Assembly: GCA_016717345.1 (NCBI GenBank)
Contig: JADKFR010000004.1
Location: forward strand, 124,001-188,000
Direction of reading: 5' to 3'
Length of the DNA: 64,000 nucleotides
From: Propionibacteriaceae bacterium
GTDB taxonomy: Bacteria; Actinomycetota; Actinomycetes; Propionibacteriales; Propionibacteriaceae
The notes below the pieces were generated by a model. It saw only the letters and a program-made list of their open reading frames with translations, was not told the DNA's origin and searched no databases. Below, piece after piece: positions 53,321-63,668 of this stretch. The first letter of the stretch is position 1. Every line of letters begins with the position of its first letter. The translations under genes were made by a program, and so were the position numbers.

Positions 53321-53764
53321 TCAGCCAACCCGCCAGCGAGGATGCCGAGCGGGAACCACCAGCACCGGGACGGTGGCGAACTCCAGCACATGCTGGGTGG
53401 TGCTCCCCAGGTGTTGAAGGACGTGACCGGGCCGTCCGACCCGGGCCATCAGGATCAGATCGGCCTCACAGGTCAGGGCCTCGTCCAGGATCTCGGCGGC
53501 CACGTTGCCGAACCGCAGCACGGTCACGACGTCCACGCCGACCGCCGTGCCCAGAGCAGTCACGTGCCGCAAAGCCGCTTTCGCCGAGAGTTCTCCTTGG
53601 CGGGTGAGTTCCCGGGAACTGTCCAGGCTGGGCAGCTCCACCTGTGAGACCACCGAAACCGCACGCAACCGGACGCAGAGGCGGCGGGCCACGGTGACGG
53701 CCACCTCGGCGGCATGGAAAGCCGCCGGCGAGTCGTTGACGGCCAGCAGGATGATGTCGCTCAT
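53321..53764 (-). CDS. Single-domain universal stress protein
   Basis: The 147-residue UspA domain opens with IILLAVNDSPAAFHAAEVAV and ends with LILMARVGRPGHVLQHLG then STTQHVLEFATVPVLVVP. The G-x2-G-x9-G(S/T) loop of ATP-binding USPs is degenerate, with GRPG and GSTT. It is the last gene of the V-ATPase cluster, overlapping the D-subunit stop by four bases (53761-53764). That coupling suggests a role linked to the ATPase, for instance energy stress, but this is inferred. Confidence 0.85.
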   Translation of the reverse strand: MSDIILLAVNDSPAAFHAAEVAVTVARRLCVRLRAVSVVSQVELPSLDSSRELTRQGELSAKAALRHVTALGTAVGVDVVTVLRFGNVAAEILDEALTCEADLILMARVGRPGHVLQHLGSTTQHVLEFATVPVLVVPARHPRWRVG

Positions 53765-54405
53765 CGAGGCACCGCCGTTCCACCGGGGCTGGACGCCCGC
53801 TCCGCCGCAGCTGACCGGACGATGGCGTCCGCAGACCAGCGCAGCCGGAGATTCTCCTGGAGTTCCTGCTCCTGGAGTTGGCGGCGGATGGTGTTCAGTT
53901 CGTTCTCAAGCCTGGGGATCCAACGCTTCTGCACCGCCCGCAACCGGGTACGGGTGGCCTTGAGTTCCGCGGCCACCAGCAGGACGGCGCGCTGGGCCGC
54001 GGCCTGCCTGACACCGGCGTCCAGCGCCGCCCGTGCGGCGCTCATCGCGTAGGTCAGTGCGGAACTGGCGCCGGCGGGGGCCGCCACCGGAGCCTCGCAG
54101 CGCGCATCCTCCGGATAGGTCACTCCCATCGCGCCTCCCCACTCCAGCTGCACCTCAGCCGGGATCACGGGTGCTGCAGCAGCGATCAACTCGCGCCCGT
54201 CCAGCGCGGCGGTCCGTGCCAGCCAGGACTCCGCGTCGCGGGCCGCAGTGAGCCACAGCTGTTCGGTGCGGGCGGCTCTGAGGTGCAGCCGCTCCAGCTC
54301 GTCAGCGAGGATGCGTTGCTTTCGATCCAACAACTCCGCGCCATGCTGAGCGGTCAGGAGACGCCGCTCAAGCCGCAGCTTCCCGGCCCGTCCGGTTGTG
54401 TTCAT
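53761..54405 (-). CDS. ntpD: V/A-type ATPase subunit D
   Basis: The 214-residue central-stalk subunit is intact. It begins MNTTGRAGKLRLERRLLTAQ, then LLDRKQRILADELERL, and it ends in a long coiled coil with WIPRLENELNTIRRQLQEQE, the classic D-subunit C-terminal helix. It overlaps the stop of B by four bases and the USP start by four bases. This is the only structural subunit of the operon without a visible frameshift. Confidence 0.9.
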   Translation of the reverse strand: MNTTGRAGKLRLERRLLTAQHGAELLDRKQRILADELERLHLRAARTEQLWLTAARDAESWLARTAALDGRELIAAAAPVIPAEVQLEWGGAMGVTYPEDARCEAPVAAPAGASSALTYAMSAARAALDAGVRQAAAQRAVLLVAAELKATRTRLRAVQKRWIPRLENELNTIRRQLQEQELQENLRLRWSADAIVRSAAAERASSPGGTAVPR

Positions 54406-55790
54406 GGCCCGCTCCTCGGCGGCGGTAGGTAACGGTCCAGCAGGTCGGTGGAGACCATGGTCAGCTCCCGTCGTGGCAGGGTGCCCAGCGCAGCCCAGGC
54501 CCGTCCGAGCGTGTCTTCCAAGGAACGGAACTCGCTGGTTCCCTGGCGGAGCAGGTCCTGTTCAAGATGACTGCGATAGGCCACATATCGTCGATCGGTC
54601 TCGCTGAGGGAGTCGGCCCCCACCAGTTCGGCGAGCTCCGCCGCCTGCCGGGCGCGGGCCATCGCGGAGAGTACCTGCGCGGCCACATCAAGGTGGTCAT
54701 CCCTGGTGCGGCCGGCGCCGGCGCCGCTGCGCATCAGCCGGGAGAGCGACGAGAGGACGTCGACCGGCGGGTAGACGCCACGAGCTTCGACCTCCGCGGA
54801 GAGGACCAGTTGCCCCTCGGTGATGTAGCCGGTGAGATCTGGCACCGGATGGGTGATGTCGCCTCCGGGCATGGTCAGCACCGGGACGATCGTCACCGAT
54901 CCTTCGTGCCCCCGAACCCGGCCGCAACGTTCGTAGAGGCTGGCGAGGTCGCTGTAGAGGTAGCCCGGGTAGCCGCGGCGGGCGTGGATCTCGCGGCGGG
55001 CGGCCGACACTTCGCGCAGGGCCTCGGCGTAGCTCGTCATGTCCGACATGACCACCAGCACGTCGTGGCCCTCGGTGTAAGCCAGGTGCTCGGCGATGGT
55101 CAAGGCGATCTTGGGAGTGAGTAGCCGTTCGATCACCGGGTCGTCGGCGGCGTTGAGCAGGAGCACCAACTCGCCGGCGGCCGATCGCTCCTCGAGTCGG
55201 TCGCGCACATAGTAGATGTCCGCGTGGGTCAGACCCATCGCCGCGAACACCACCCGGAAGGGGCGGCCGCTGGAGGTGGCCTGGGCGGCGATCTGGGTCG
55301 CCAGGGTGAGGTGGGGCATTCCCGGCAGCGAGAAGATGGGCAGCTTCTGACCCCGGACCAGCGTGGTGAGCGCGTCGATGACCGAGATCCCGGTGATCAC
55401 GGGCTCTGCTGGCGGCTCCCGGTGGACGGGGTTGAGCGGCCACCCGTGCAGCGGCATCGTGGTCTCGCCGGTCACCGGCGGTCCGCCGTCCAGTGGTTCA
55501 CCGCGACCGTTGCAGGTGCCGCCCAGCCAGCCGGTTCCCACCGGAATGTGACGCGGGAGGCCCGCGAAGCTGCCTGGACGCCACCGGCGTGCATCGCGCC
55601 GGTGCCCTCCAGCACCTGCAGCGTGACCAGGTCGTGGTCGACCTCCAGGACCAACGCGTGCCGCTCCTCAGCAAGCCCCACCCCGGCCCTCCACCTCGAC
55701 GAGGGCGTACTCATCCCATCCCCACCGACCGCGTCCCCGAGGACGAGCAGCGGTCCGCGCAGCTCGCGGACGTCACTGTGGGAGACCTGA
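54402..55790 (-). pseudogene. ntpB: V/A-type ATPase subunit B, frameshifted N-terminus
   Basis: The long 3' frame (from about 55540) carries EPVITGISVIDALTTLVRGQK, FSLPGMPH, VVFAAMGLTHADIYYVRD, VLVVMSDMTSYAEALRE and GYPGYLYSDLASLYERCGR, the non-catalytic nucleotide-binding subunit. The N-terminal beta-barrel appears in another frame: ELRGPLLVLGDAVG near 55760 and EVDHDLVTLQVLEGTGAM near 55600-55660. Frames change near 55710, 55640 and 55530. Correcting single bases would give about 460 residues. Confidence 0.85.
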
Positions 55791-57538
55791 TTGAAAGGCT
55801 GGGTCGCGACAACTCGTCCAGCCGTGTCAGGAACTCACGTCGCCGGGCGTCCACGCCGTCCGAGTCACGGGGATCCACCTCCTCGCGGGCGCGAAGCACG
55901 AGCCCGAAGTCGGGTCCTCGATGGTTGTCGCCGCGACTCCTCGGGCCACCAACAGGTTGCAGGCGTCCACCACCTCCAGGACCAGATCGAGCAGTGCGGA
56001 AGCTTTGTCTGCGGAACAGAAGCTGTCGTTTTGCGCTCAGTGCGTTCTGCGGCAGTACCCCTCCCGCAGCACCGGCCACCCAGCAGCACCATCCGCTCGT
56101 GGCCCGGCAGGGGACGACTGACCGATGATCTCCGCCAGGGAGCTGAGCCGGTCGGCCTCGGCCAGCAACGCCGTCGCCCGGCTTCGCCGCAGGGACCAGC
56201 CCGGGTCCCCGTGCCCGGCGTGCCAGCGACCCACCTCGTCCACATCGCGGGCGAAGGAACCCGTCCAACTCACTGCCGGGTAGTGCCGGGAGTAGGCCAG
56301 CTCGCGGTCGAGGAGCCACAGGAGCGCACGAAGCGCAAAGGTGTCGGTCGTCACCGGTTCTGTCATGTCGCCTCCGGGCGGAGGGACAGCCCCGATCACG
56401 GTCACCGAGGCGGTGCCACCGCCAGGGTGGTGACACGGCCGGCTCTTTCGTAGAAGAGCCGCCAGTGCCGAGGCGAGGTGGGCCGGATAGCCCTCCTCCG
56501 GCCGGCAGATCCCCGTTGCGGTTGGCGGAATTCACGCAGGGCTTCGGCCCAGCGCGAGGTCGAGTCGGCGATGAGCACCACGTTGTAGCCCATGTCACGG
56601 TAGAACTCGGCCACCGTGATCCCGGTGTAGATGCTGGATTCGCGGGCCATCATCGGCATGTTGGACGTGTTCGCGATGATGACGGTCCGGTCGATGAGGT
56701 TGCTACCGGCCCGGGCGTCCACAAGCGTCGACAGGTCCTCGAGCACGTCGGCCATCTCGTTGCCCCGCTCACCGCACCCGACGCAGACGATGACATCAGC
56801 ATCGCTCCGCCCGGCGACCTGCTGCAGCAGCATGGTCTTCCCGGTCCCGAAGCCGCCGGGCACCGCAGCGGCTCCACCTCGGACCAAGGGGGTACAGCAG
56901 GTCCATCACGCGCTGTCCGGTGTGCAGCGGGACTGCCTCGGTGAGCCGTTCCCGGAACGGGCGAGGTCGCCGGATCGGCCAGATCTCCGCCAGCCTCACC
57001 GGTTGAACGCCGACGCGGGCCACGACGTCCAGAGCGTGCACCGTGCCTCGCGCAGCCACCCAGGTGATCTGGCCGGCAATGCCCCACGGGACCAGGACCC
57101 GATGCTCAACCGAACCAGCGTTCGGTACCGTCGATGATCGAACCTGGCTCGACGGCGGAACCGAGTTCCGCACTCGGTAGGAACGTCCAGTCACGGTCGA
57201 GGATGGCAGGGTCCTGGGCTGCGGGCGGTCGGTCCGAGGTCAACCACTGCGGCGCAGACGACAGTGGGCGCATCAGACCATCGAAGACATTGCCGAGCAT
57301 GCCCGGTCCCAGCAAGCCCGACAGTGGCTCGCCGGTGGGCTGGGCGGCAGCGCCAACCTCCAAGCCGCCGGTGTACTCGTAGGCCTGCAGGGTCACCCGA
57401 TCACCGGCGATCGCCACGGTTTCGGCGCTGATCCGCTGTGGGCCGACCATCAGCACCTCCAACATGGAGGTGTTGCCGGCTCCTCCACCTCGACCAGCGG
57501 ACCGCTGACGCGGACCACCGTGCCGGGCTGCCTGTCAC
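55791..57538 (-). pseudogene. ntpA: V/A-type ATPase catalytic subunit A, multiply frameshifted
   Basis: GTG 57538 begins the frame; one base later the family sequence QPGTVVRVSGPLVEVEE appears in another frame, then SMLEVLMVGPQRISAETVAI. YEYTGGLEVGAA and FDGLMRPL follow. The P-loop GGFGTGKT lies near 56840. IVCVGCGERGNEMADVLEDL, DRTVIIANTSNMPMMARES and VLIADSTSRWAEALRE are in one frame (56402-56887). The C-terminal part TVIGAVPPPGGDMTEPVT, PAVSWTGSFARDVDEVGRWH and ADRLSSLAEIIG is in another (56037-56405). At least seven shifts occur, but the residues on each side of each break are those expected. Confidence 0.85.
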
Positions 57539-58067
57539 CTAGTGGGTCCGTAGTCGACTCACCTGTGGACTCATCGCATCCAGCGTCCGGGCTGCCAGGG
57601 CCGGCAGGCTCAGGTCAGGGTGCAGGAGCCGGCCTGTCCGACCACGCCGCCGGCCGAGATCCTCCGTCACGACAGCCTCCGCACCGGGCACGGCGCGGCA
57701 GCGTTGCGTGAGGGTGGCCAACAGCGTCGGGTAGCTGGCATCCTGCCGCAGGTCAGCAGCAGCCTCACGCACCTGCCGCGCCAGTTCGCGACGCAGCGCG
57801 GGCCTGCTGCGCCAGCACCAGTTCCGTGCGCCTGCCGACGAACCCGGGCCGAGCGCAGCGCTGGGTCCCGCTCGGGCCGCGGTTTCGCCCTCGGACGCTG
57901 CTGCCGCGATGATCCGGGCTGCCTCGTCGTGGGCGGCAGCCACCACCGCCCTCGCCTGCTCTTCGGCGTCCTGCCGGATCGCGTCGGCCGGGTTTCCCGC
58001 AGTGGCGAGCAGCGCCGCACGGACGGGGGCCAGCGCCTCGTCCGGAACCGTGCGGGAGGCCGGTCAT
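57539..58067 (-). pseudogene. ntpE: V/A-type ATPase subunit E, frameshifted
   Basis: The peripheral-stalk subunit starts at ATG 58067. The Ala/Glu-rich stalk helix (EQARAVVAAAHDEAARII) and the C-terminal domain (ELARQVREAAADLRQDASYP, TLLATLTQRCRAVPGAEAVV, DLSLPALAARTLDAMSP) are present but split over frames that change near 57960, 57850, 57790 and 57640-57610. The stop at 57539 overlaps the start of subunit A. Confidence 0.75.
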
Positions 58068-58283
58068 GGCTAGCAACACCACGGTCATCGGCGCACCCAG
58101 TTCGGTCAACCTGCGCCCCAGCGCCGCGGCGGCGTGGGGTATCAGCACCACGATCGTGGTGTCCCCGGCCAGCGACTGCCAGGCCGTACGCACGTCGTCG
58201 TCGGTCTCGGCGGCCAGCACCGACACCGGCCAGGGCGTAGACCTCCAGCCGGGACAGCTCCCCGGCCCCGCGACAGTGGGCAT
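58068..58283 (-). pseudogene. ntpG: V/A-type ATPase subunit F, frameshifted
   Basis: The small regulatory rotor subunit begins at ATG 58283 (MPTVAGPG). SRLEVYALAGV and VLAAETDDDVRTAWQSLAGD, then TTIVVLIPHAAAALGRRLTE and LGAPMTVVL, are seen across two frames that change near 58265 and 58225. It ends just before the E start, at about 58068. About 70 residues, short for the family. Confidence 0.7.
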
Positions 58284-58295
58284 GGTGTGCCCGCC

Positions 58296-58712
58296 TCAGG
58301 CCTTGCCGATCAGAATGATCGAGATGATGAGCCCGTAGATCGCGATGCCCTAGCCAGGCCGACGACCACCATGGCTCGTCCGAACATTCCGGGCCGCTCA
58401 CTCATGGCCGCCAGCGCCGCAGCGCCCGTATACGCCACGGCGATGGCCGCTCCAGCGACGAGCGGCGACCGCGATAGCCGCAGCGATGAGCGCGGTGCCA
58501 CCGGCGCCCGTTGCCGTTGTCCGGGTCGGGTCCGGCGGCGGCTGCGGCGCAGCGTTGAGCCCGGACGCGAGCAGTGCCACGGCGACCATGAACACCGCAG
58601 CGTTGACCGCGACCAGCACCCTCGGTCCTGCCGTTCGCCACCGGATCAACACCATCGCGGCGGCCGAGGCAGCCACGACGATGATGGGGATACTGGCTAG
58701 CCACGGGTTCAT
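58296..58712 (-). pseudogene. ntpK: V/A-type ATPase proteolipid subunit K, frameshifted
   Basis: The rotor-ring subunit starts at ATG 58712 (MNPWLASIPIIVVAASAAAM), then VLVAVNAAVFMVAVALLASG, a PQPPPDP linker, GTALIAAAIAVA, and in another frame AAIAVAYTGAAALAAMSER and FGRAMVVVGLA. The ion-binding glutamate would follow in LAEGIAIYG, but one G is missing near 58351, which throws the frame (GLARASRST). Restoring that base recovers EGIAIYGLIISI and the stop at 58296. A second break lies near 58455. Confidence 0.8.
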
Positions 58713-60002
58713 GGTTGGTGCCTTTCTGGTGCAAAGCCTGACGAGGCGGTCAGCTCTGGGGTGGGGGTGAGGTCGGGAGCCCACAGTTGGAACAGTCGAC
58801 CCTCGGTGGCGAAGATGCGGGAGAAGAGCTCGTAGTACTCCAGCCGCAACGCCTGGATGCCAGCCACCAGGGCCTCGAGCGCGAAAGTGACGAGGTTCCC
58901 GATGACGAACACCAGGATCGCCGCGGCGGCTTGCCAGCCAGGCACCCACAGGGCCGTGGTGCCGTTCAGACGACCATCAACAGTGCGGCATGGGTGAGCC
59001 GAAGGCGGCCAGGCGGGCGAACGAGTCAACGTTGGAACCGAGCCGGATCGACGTCGAACAGTTCGATGGCGGCTTGGGCCCCACCAGCGACCCCGCCTCC
59101 GGCCTCCAGATACAACCCGATGGACAGGAAGGCCAACGCCACCGTGGCAACGATCGCGGCCACCGTGACCATCGCACCGGTCGGTCTAGAGGCCGAAGGC
59201 AAGCAGGGCCGAGACTGAGGAAGAGCAGCAGGCCCGCGACTCCGGTGCGCGAGTAGAGCGCCACTCCCCAGCCGCCCTCACGGAAGCGGTTGACGGTGCC
59301 CAGTGCGTAGGCCACCGAGCAGGGCCGAGCCGAACAGCAGCGCGGCCAGCAGGGCAGCACGGGCTCGGTGAGCGGGTCAGCCACACCACAGGGACCAGAC
59401 CGGTAGGTCCGAAAACAGTCCCGTACAGCACGCCGAAGAACATGGACGTGAGCCCGGCGCCCACCACGAAACGCCCACCTTCTGAAGCTTCTGGAGTCTG
59501 GCGATGCGGCCGCTGCGCAGCAGCAGTCCCCCAGCAGCAGGAGGGCGCCGTGCCCGACGTCGCGGAGGCTTATCATCCCGAACATGACCACGTAGGCGAG
59601 GCCGGCGAGCCGGGCAGGGTCAAAAGGTCCGCGTACGGCACCGTCCCGTAGGTGTCCACCAGTAGCCGGGACGTCGACGACGTGCCGGCGCTCAACAGGG
59701 TGGGAAGTTGCACCCCAAGCGGGTGACTGGCGAACGACCGCGCAGCCCAGCGGAGCCAGACTTTCGGTGAGTTCAGTCGATGGGACGGCGCCCAGCCGAC
59801 CAACCGCTCACCGGCTCCGAAGACGATCGCGGCGCTCGCGGCGCGGTCGAGTTCATCGCGCCCGTCGGCCGAAGGACTGGGCAGGCACCAGCTCGACCGC
59901 AGCCAGCGCAACCACCACGATCAGGACCTCGCGCAGCGGGGTTGGCGCGACCAGTGCCACCCGCTCCAGCCGGGCAGGGGCGAGGCTGTCACGCCACCGC
60001 AT
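58709..60002 (-). pseudogene. ntpI: V/A-type ATPase subunit I, multiply frameshifted
   Basis: The stator membrane subunit starts at ATG 60002, overlapping the end of C. SLAPARLERVALVAPTPLRE is visible near 59950-60000. The membrane part appears in pieces: VVMFGMISL near 59590, GAGLTSMFFGVLYGTVFGP near 59450, AVAYALGTVNRFREGGWGV near 59290 and VAGLLLFL near 59225. GNLVTFALEALVAGIQALRL, EYYELFSRIFATEGRLF comes near 58900-58810. At least eight shifts break it, and about 430 codons are expected, so it is shorter than typical family members. Confidence 0.75.
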
Positions 60003-60290
60003 CGAGCACCTCGCTGGATCCGAAGCCGGCGTCACGCCGCGGCCAGCGCTGCCCGCGACCGCCAGCCGTCGACGGCCAGAGCGGCGATCGCGCCCAGAGC
60101 GACGTCAGGGCCAGGCAGGGCGGCGTGCAGGGCCCCAAGCCGTCAGCCTCCACCCCTCGGCCCGCAGACGCGCCTCGACTCGCCAAAGGTCCGATGGATC
60201 GTCGATGCCGCTAAGGATTACCTGGGCAGAGCGGGGCAGGCTGGCGCAAGTATCACAGGTCACTTGTGCTCGCCCACTGACGACCGAGCC
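59989..60290 (-). pseudogene. ntpC: V/A-type ATPase subunit C remnant (V0D/AC39 C-terminus)
   Basis: Only the C-terminal part is seen: LPRSAQVILSGIDDPSDLWR then VEARLRAEGWRLTAWGP near 60240-60150, ALGAIAALAVDGWRSRAAL-like residues in a second frame near 60110-60060, and SSEVLDAVA at the stop (59989). The order in the operon (just before I) agrees with subunit C of V/A-ATPases. Everything upstream of about 60290 is replaced by unrelated sequence. The family assignment is moderate. Confidence 0.5.
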
Positions 60291-60399
60291 AGGGCGGGCG
60301 AGTCGAGCACGCGGGAGGTGGGGGTGGTGTGGTCGACCCAGCACCATCCCGGGCCGCGACCAAAGCGCTGGACCGAGGACGCCCAACCGCTGGCAGCCG

Positions 60400-62625
60400 G
60401 GGCCAGAATCTGGTCAGCGCCGGCGAACGGGCCGCCGACCAGCGGACCGATCACCGAGGCGATCCCGAAGGTCGCCAGGAAGAAGCCCTGGTACTTGGCG
60501 CGCTCGCGGGGTGCGAGCATGGCTCACGGGCTGGCGCTGGGTCTTCCTGATCAACGTGCCGGTCGGCATCATTGCGCTGCTGATGGTGATCGCCTTCCTG
60601 CACCTGCCTCACACCCCGCACGCCAAGCCCCGCATCGACTGGTGGGGCGCCGGCCTGGTGGTGGCCACGCTGTCCCCGCTGCTGCTGGTCGCCGAGCAGG
60701 GACGCGAGTGGGGCTGGACGTCCGCGGCTTCCATGGTCTGCTACGCGATCGGCGCGGCCAGCCTGCTCGGGTTCGTGCTGGTGGAGCGGGCCATGGGGGC
60801 GAACGCGATCATCCCGTTGCGACTGTTCGGCAACAGGGCCTTCTCCACGGCCACCGTGCTCAGCATCCTGGTCGGCTTCGGCATGTTCGGTGCCATGCTC
60901 ACCCTGCCGCTGTACCTGCAGATCGTCCTCGGCATGAACCCCACCGAGTCGGAGCTCGCCACCTTGCCGATGATGGCGGGCATCATGCTCGCCTCAATCG
61001 GAACCGGCCAGATCGTGGCCTGCACCGGCAAGTACGGCGCGTTCCCGATCACCGGCACCGGCACCACCGCGCTCGGCTTCCTGATTCTGGCGTTCATGAC
61101 CCTGCAGACACCGTTCTGGTACCTGGAGATCGGATGTTCGTGGTCGGCTCGGCCTGGGCCAGCTGATGCAGACCCTCACCATGGCCGTCCAGGCTGCGGT
61201 GGGCGCCCACGAGATCGGCGTGGCCACCAGTTCTGCCACGTTCTTCCGTCAGATCGGCGGCACCCTCGGGACGGCGATCATGCTGTCGCTGCTGTTCAGC
61301 ATCCTGCCGGTGAACATCACTGCCTCCCTGACCGACGAGCGCACGACCTGGAACGCTCTGGACGCCGCGCTCAACCCGGCGGTCGCCAACGACCCTGCCA
61401 ACAAGGCGGTCATGGACAAGCTGTGGACGCCGATCACGGACAGGATCAGGACCAGGTCGACGACAATCTGGCCGAGGCGACCGATCAGGTCAAGGACGGC
61501 GTCGAGACCGCTGTCCGCGCCAAAGTGACCGAGGCGGTGTCGGCGAAGGCCGCTGAAGGCACCGGCAAGATCGCCGATGGGGTCCTGGCTCTCAGTACCG
61601 GGCTGGACAAGCTGAGCACCGGCACCGGGGCCTTCGTGGACGGCGTCGGCCAGATCGGGACCGGGGCGCAGCAGCTCGCAGCCGGCACCTCGAAGATCGC
61701 CACCGCCGAAGGCCAGCTTGCGAGCGGCCTGAAGGGCCTCAGCGCAGCCGAGCAGGGCGCCGCGGCCACGGCGAAGGACGCCGCCAGCGACTACGCCGCC
61801 GTCTCGTCCGCCCTGGACACCATGACCAGCGACCAAACCACGTGCGTGGACGGGGACGCCGCCGCCTGCGACCAGTTGGCCGCCGACCGGGTGGCGCTGA
61901 ACGCCGCGATGGACGCGCTGAAGGGCAGCGTCAACGCCACCAGCGGCTACCTCAACGGCACCTCCGGCAAGCCCGGCTTGGCCGAGGGGCTGACCTCGGC
62001 AGCCAACGGCACCTCCGCGCTCGCCAGCGGTCTCAAGCAGCTCGCGGCAGGTACCCAGAAGCTCGCCGACGGCGCGACCACCGCCGCCGACAAGGGCAGC
62101 GCCATCCCGACGGGAGCAGCCGCGGCCGCTTCCGGCAGCGAGAAGCTGGCTGCCGGCGCGGAGAAGTTGTCGAAGGTCGACAAGCTGATCGATGAGGCGG
62201 TGAAGAAGGCCCTGCCCAAGGCCGAGAAGAAGGCGCTGCAGCAGGTCGCCTTCGAGCGGAACCTCAGCGTCAAGGACGGCAAGCTGGCCGTCGACTGGTC
62301 CGACCCGGTGCAACGCTGGGCGATGGTCGACAAGCTGGTGCCGACCCTGATCGACGCCATCAACAGCGGTGACACCAGCGACGTCAAGGCTGACACCAGT
62401 GCCAGCGACACGTCCTTCCTCACCGGCGCCGACCCGCGCCTGACAAAGCCGTTCATGAGCGGCTTCAACGACTCCGTGGTCACCATCTACTGGGTGGGGC
62501 TGGCTGTGATGCTGGTCGCGTTCGTGATCACCTGGTTCTTTCCGGGTGCCGCCGCTGCGCACCCGCTCGGCCCTGCAGGAGAAGTCCGACCTGAGCGACA
62601 GCGCGGCGCTGGAGGGGTTGGCATG
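60400..62625 (+). pseudogene. DHA2-type MFS drug transporter with coiled insert, rearranged
   Basis: From about 60524 the plus strand encodes TGWRWVFLINVPVGIIALLM and the later helices of a 14-helix DHA2 exporter. The segment that should precede it (APRERAKYQGFFLATFGIAS, VIGPLVGG) lies on the minus strand at 60520-60405, so a local inversion or misjoin is present and the N-terminus is missing. Single-base shifts near 61133, 61150, 61456 and 62547 break the rest. Corrected, helices 12-13 (SATFFRQIGGTLGTAIMLSL) are followed by a ~330-residue extracytoplasmic region of Gly/Ala/Leu heptads (LASGLKQLAAGTQKLADG) like YhgE/Pip proteins, then a last helix and a stop overlapping the TetR start. Confidence 0.75.
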
Positions 62626-63267
62626 ACAACCGGGGCGGTGGCCGAGCAGCCGTGCACGGGACTGCGGGAGCGCAAGAAGACGGCCACGCGTAGGGCCATC
62701 CACGAGACCGCTTTACGCCTGGTCGCCGAACGCGGCCAGCACAGCGTCACCGTCGAGGAGATCTGCGCCGAGGTCGGGGTCTCCCCGCGGACCTTCTTCA
62801 ACTACTACCCGAGCAAGATCGCTGCGGCCTTCGACCTGATGGTGGCGGAGATTCCGTCCGGCCAGCAGGAGTGGTTCGTGGCCGCGCAGGGCAGCCTGAT
62901 CGGCGACACGTGCGAACTGGTGGGACGTCACGTCACCCTTCCTACCGATTTCCCTCGGATCAAGGCGTTGTTGCACCAGCAGCCAGAACTCAGCATGGAC
63001 TTCTGGGCCCAGACCATCATCCGGCTGCGCCCGTTCTTCAAGCTGCTCGAACAGCGGACGGGCGACTCCCACACCGCCCGCATCGCCTTCGGCATGGTGC
63101 TGGCGGCAGTCACGTCGGCCATGGCCCGCGCGGACGGAGCCGAGGCGGGCGATATCGGGTCCCGACTCCTGGCCGAGGTTCGAGCGATGCGCGAGCTGAT
63201 CGCCGAGGCCGAGCCCGACCTGGAGGTCAGCCCGCAGCCCACGTCCGAACTCACCACGCAGCTGTGA
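62623..63267 (+). CDS. TetR-family regulator of the DHA2 transporter
   Basis: The 214-residue repressor starts at ATG 62623, overlapping the transporter stop as ATGA once the shift at 62547 is corrected. The helix-turn-helix is clear (RRAIHETALRLVAERGQHS, then VTVEEICAEVGVSPRTFFNY YPSK). The C-terminal ligand domain is helical (SMDFWAQTIIRLRPFFKLL). The overlapping order transporter-regulator-HsmA suggests one operon controlling drug efflux. The upstream-extended open frame is a continuation of the shifted transporter and not its real start. Confidence 0.9.
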   Translation: MTTGAVAEQPCTGLRERKKTATRRAIHETALRLVAERGQHSVTVEEICAEVGVSPRTFFNYYPSKIAAAFDLMVAEIPSGQQEWFVAAQGSLIGDTCELVGRHVTLPTDFPRIKALLHQQPELSMDFWAQTIIRLRPFFKLLEQRTGDSHTARIAFGMVLAAVTSAMARADGAEAGDIGSRLLAEVRAMRELIAEAEPDLEVSPQPTSELTTQL

Positions 63268-63629
63268 ACCCGCTGGCCAGCACGTTCATCACCGCGGCAT
63301 TGGTCTTCTACTCCATCGGGGTGTGGGGCGAGCGCCTCGTCGGCCGCCTCAGGTGGTGGAACCTCGTGTTCTTCGTCCTCGGCCTGATCTGCGACACACT
63401 CGGTACCGGCATGATGTTCGACTTCGTCGGCGGCATGACCTTCGACGTCCACGGCATCTCCGGACTCGTTGCCATCCTGCTGATGTTCATCCATGCGGCC
63501 TGGGCATTGGTCGTACTTCTCAAGAAGGACGAGGCCGCCCTCAAGAACTTCCACAAGTTCAGCGTCCTCGTGTGGGTCATCTGGCTGATCCCCTACTTCA
63601 GTCCCATGGTCGTGGCCATGGCGAAGTAG
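63264..63629 (+). CDS. HsmA-type (TIGR03987) small membrane protein
   Basis: The 121-residue protein starts at GTG 63264, overlapping the TetR stop by four bases. It has four membrane helices: residues 4-22, 31-51, 63-85 and 101-119. It contains LVFYSIGVWGERLVGRL, FVLGLICDTLGTGMMF and DVHGISGLVAILLMFIHAAW, fitting the TIGR03987/HsmA family. Conserved histidines (DVHGIS, FIHAAW, NFHKFS) recall heme-binding membrane proteins, but no function is established. Coupled to the TetR gene. Confidence 0.8.
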   Translation: MNPLASTFITAALVFYSIGVWGERLVGRLRWWNLVFFVLGLICDTLGTGMMFDFVGGMTFDVHGISGLVAILLMFIHAAWALVVLLKKDEAALKNFHKFSVLVWVIWLIPYFSPMVVAMAK

Positions 63630-63668
63630 CCACCGGCGTACAGGCAGCCGCCCGCAGCTCCGCCAGCG

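Noticed and set aside
59767..63267. A continuous 1166-codon plus-strand frame
   Set aside because: It is a run-on of non-coding sequence opposite the V-ATPase, the shifted transporter and the in-frame TetR gene. Recognisable protein begins only at about 60524, and the TetR start at 62623 has its own overlap signal.
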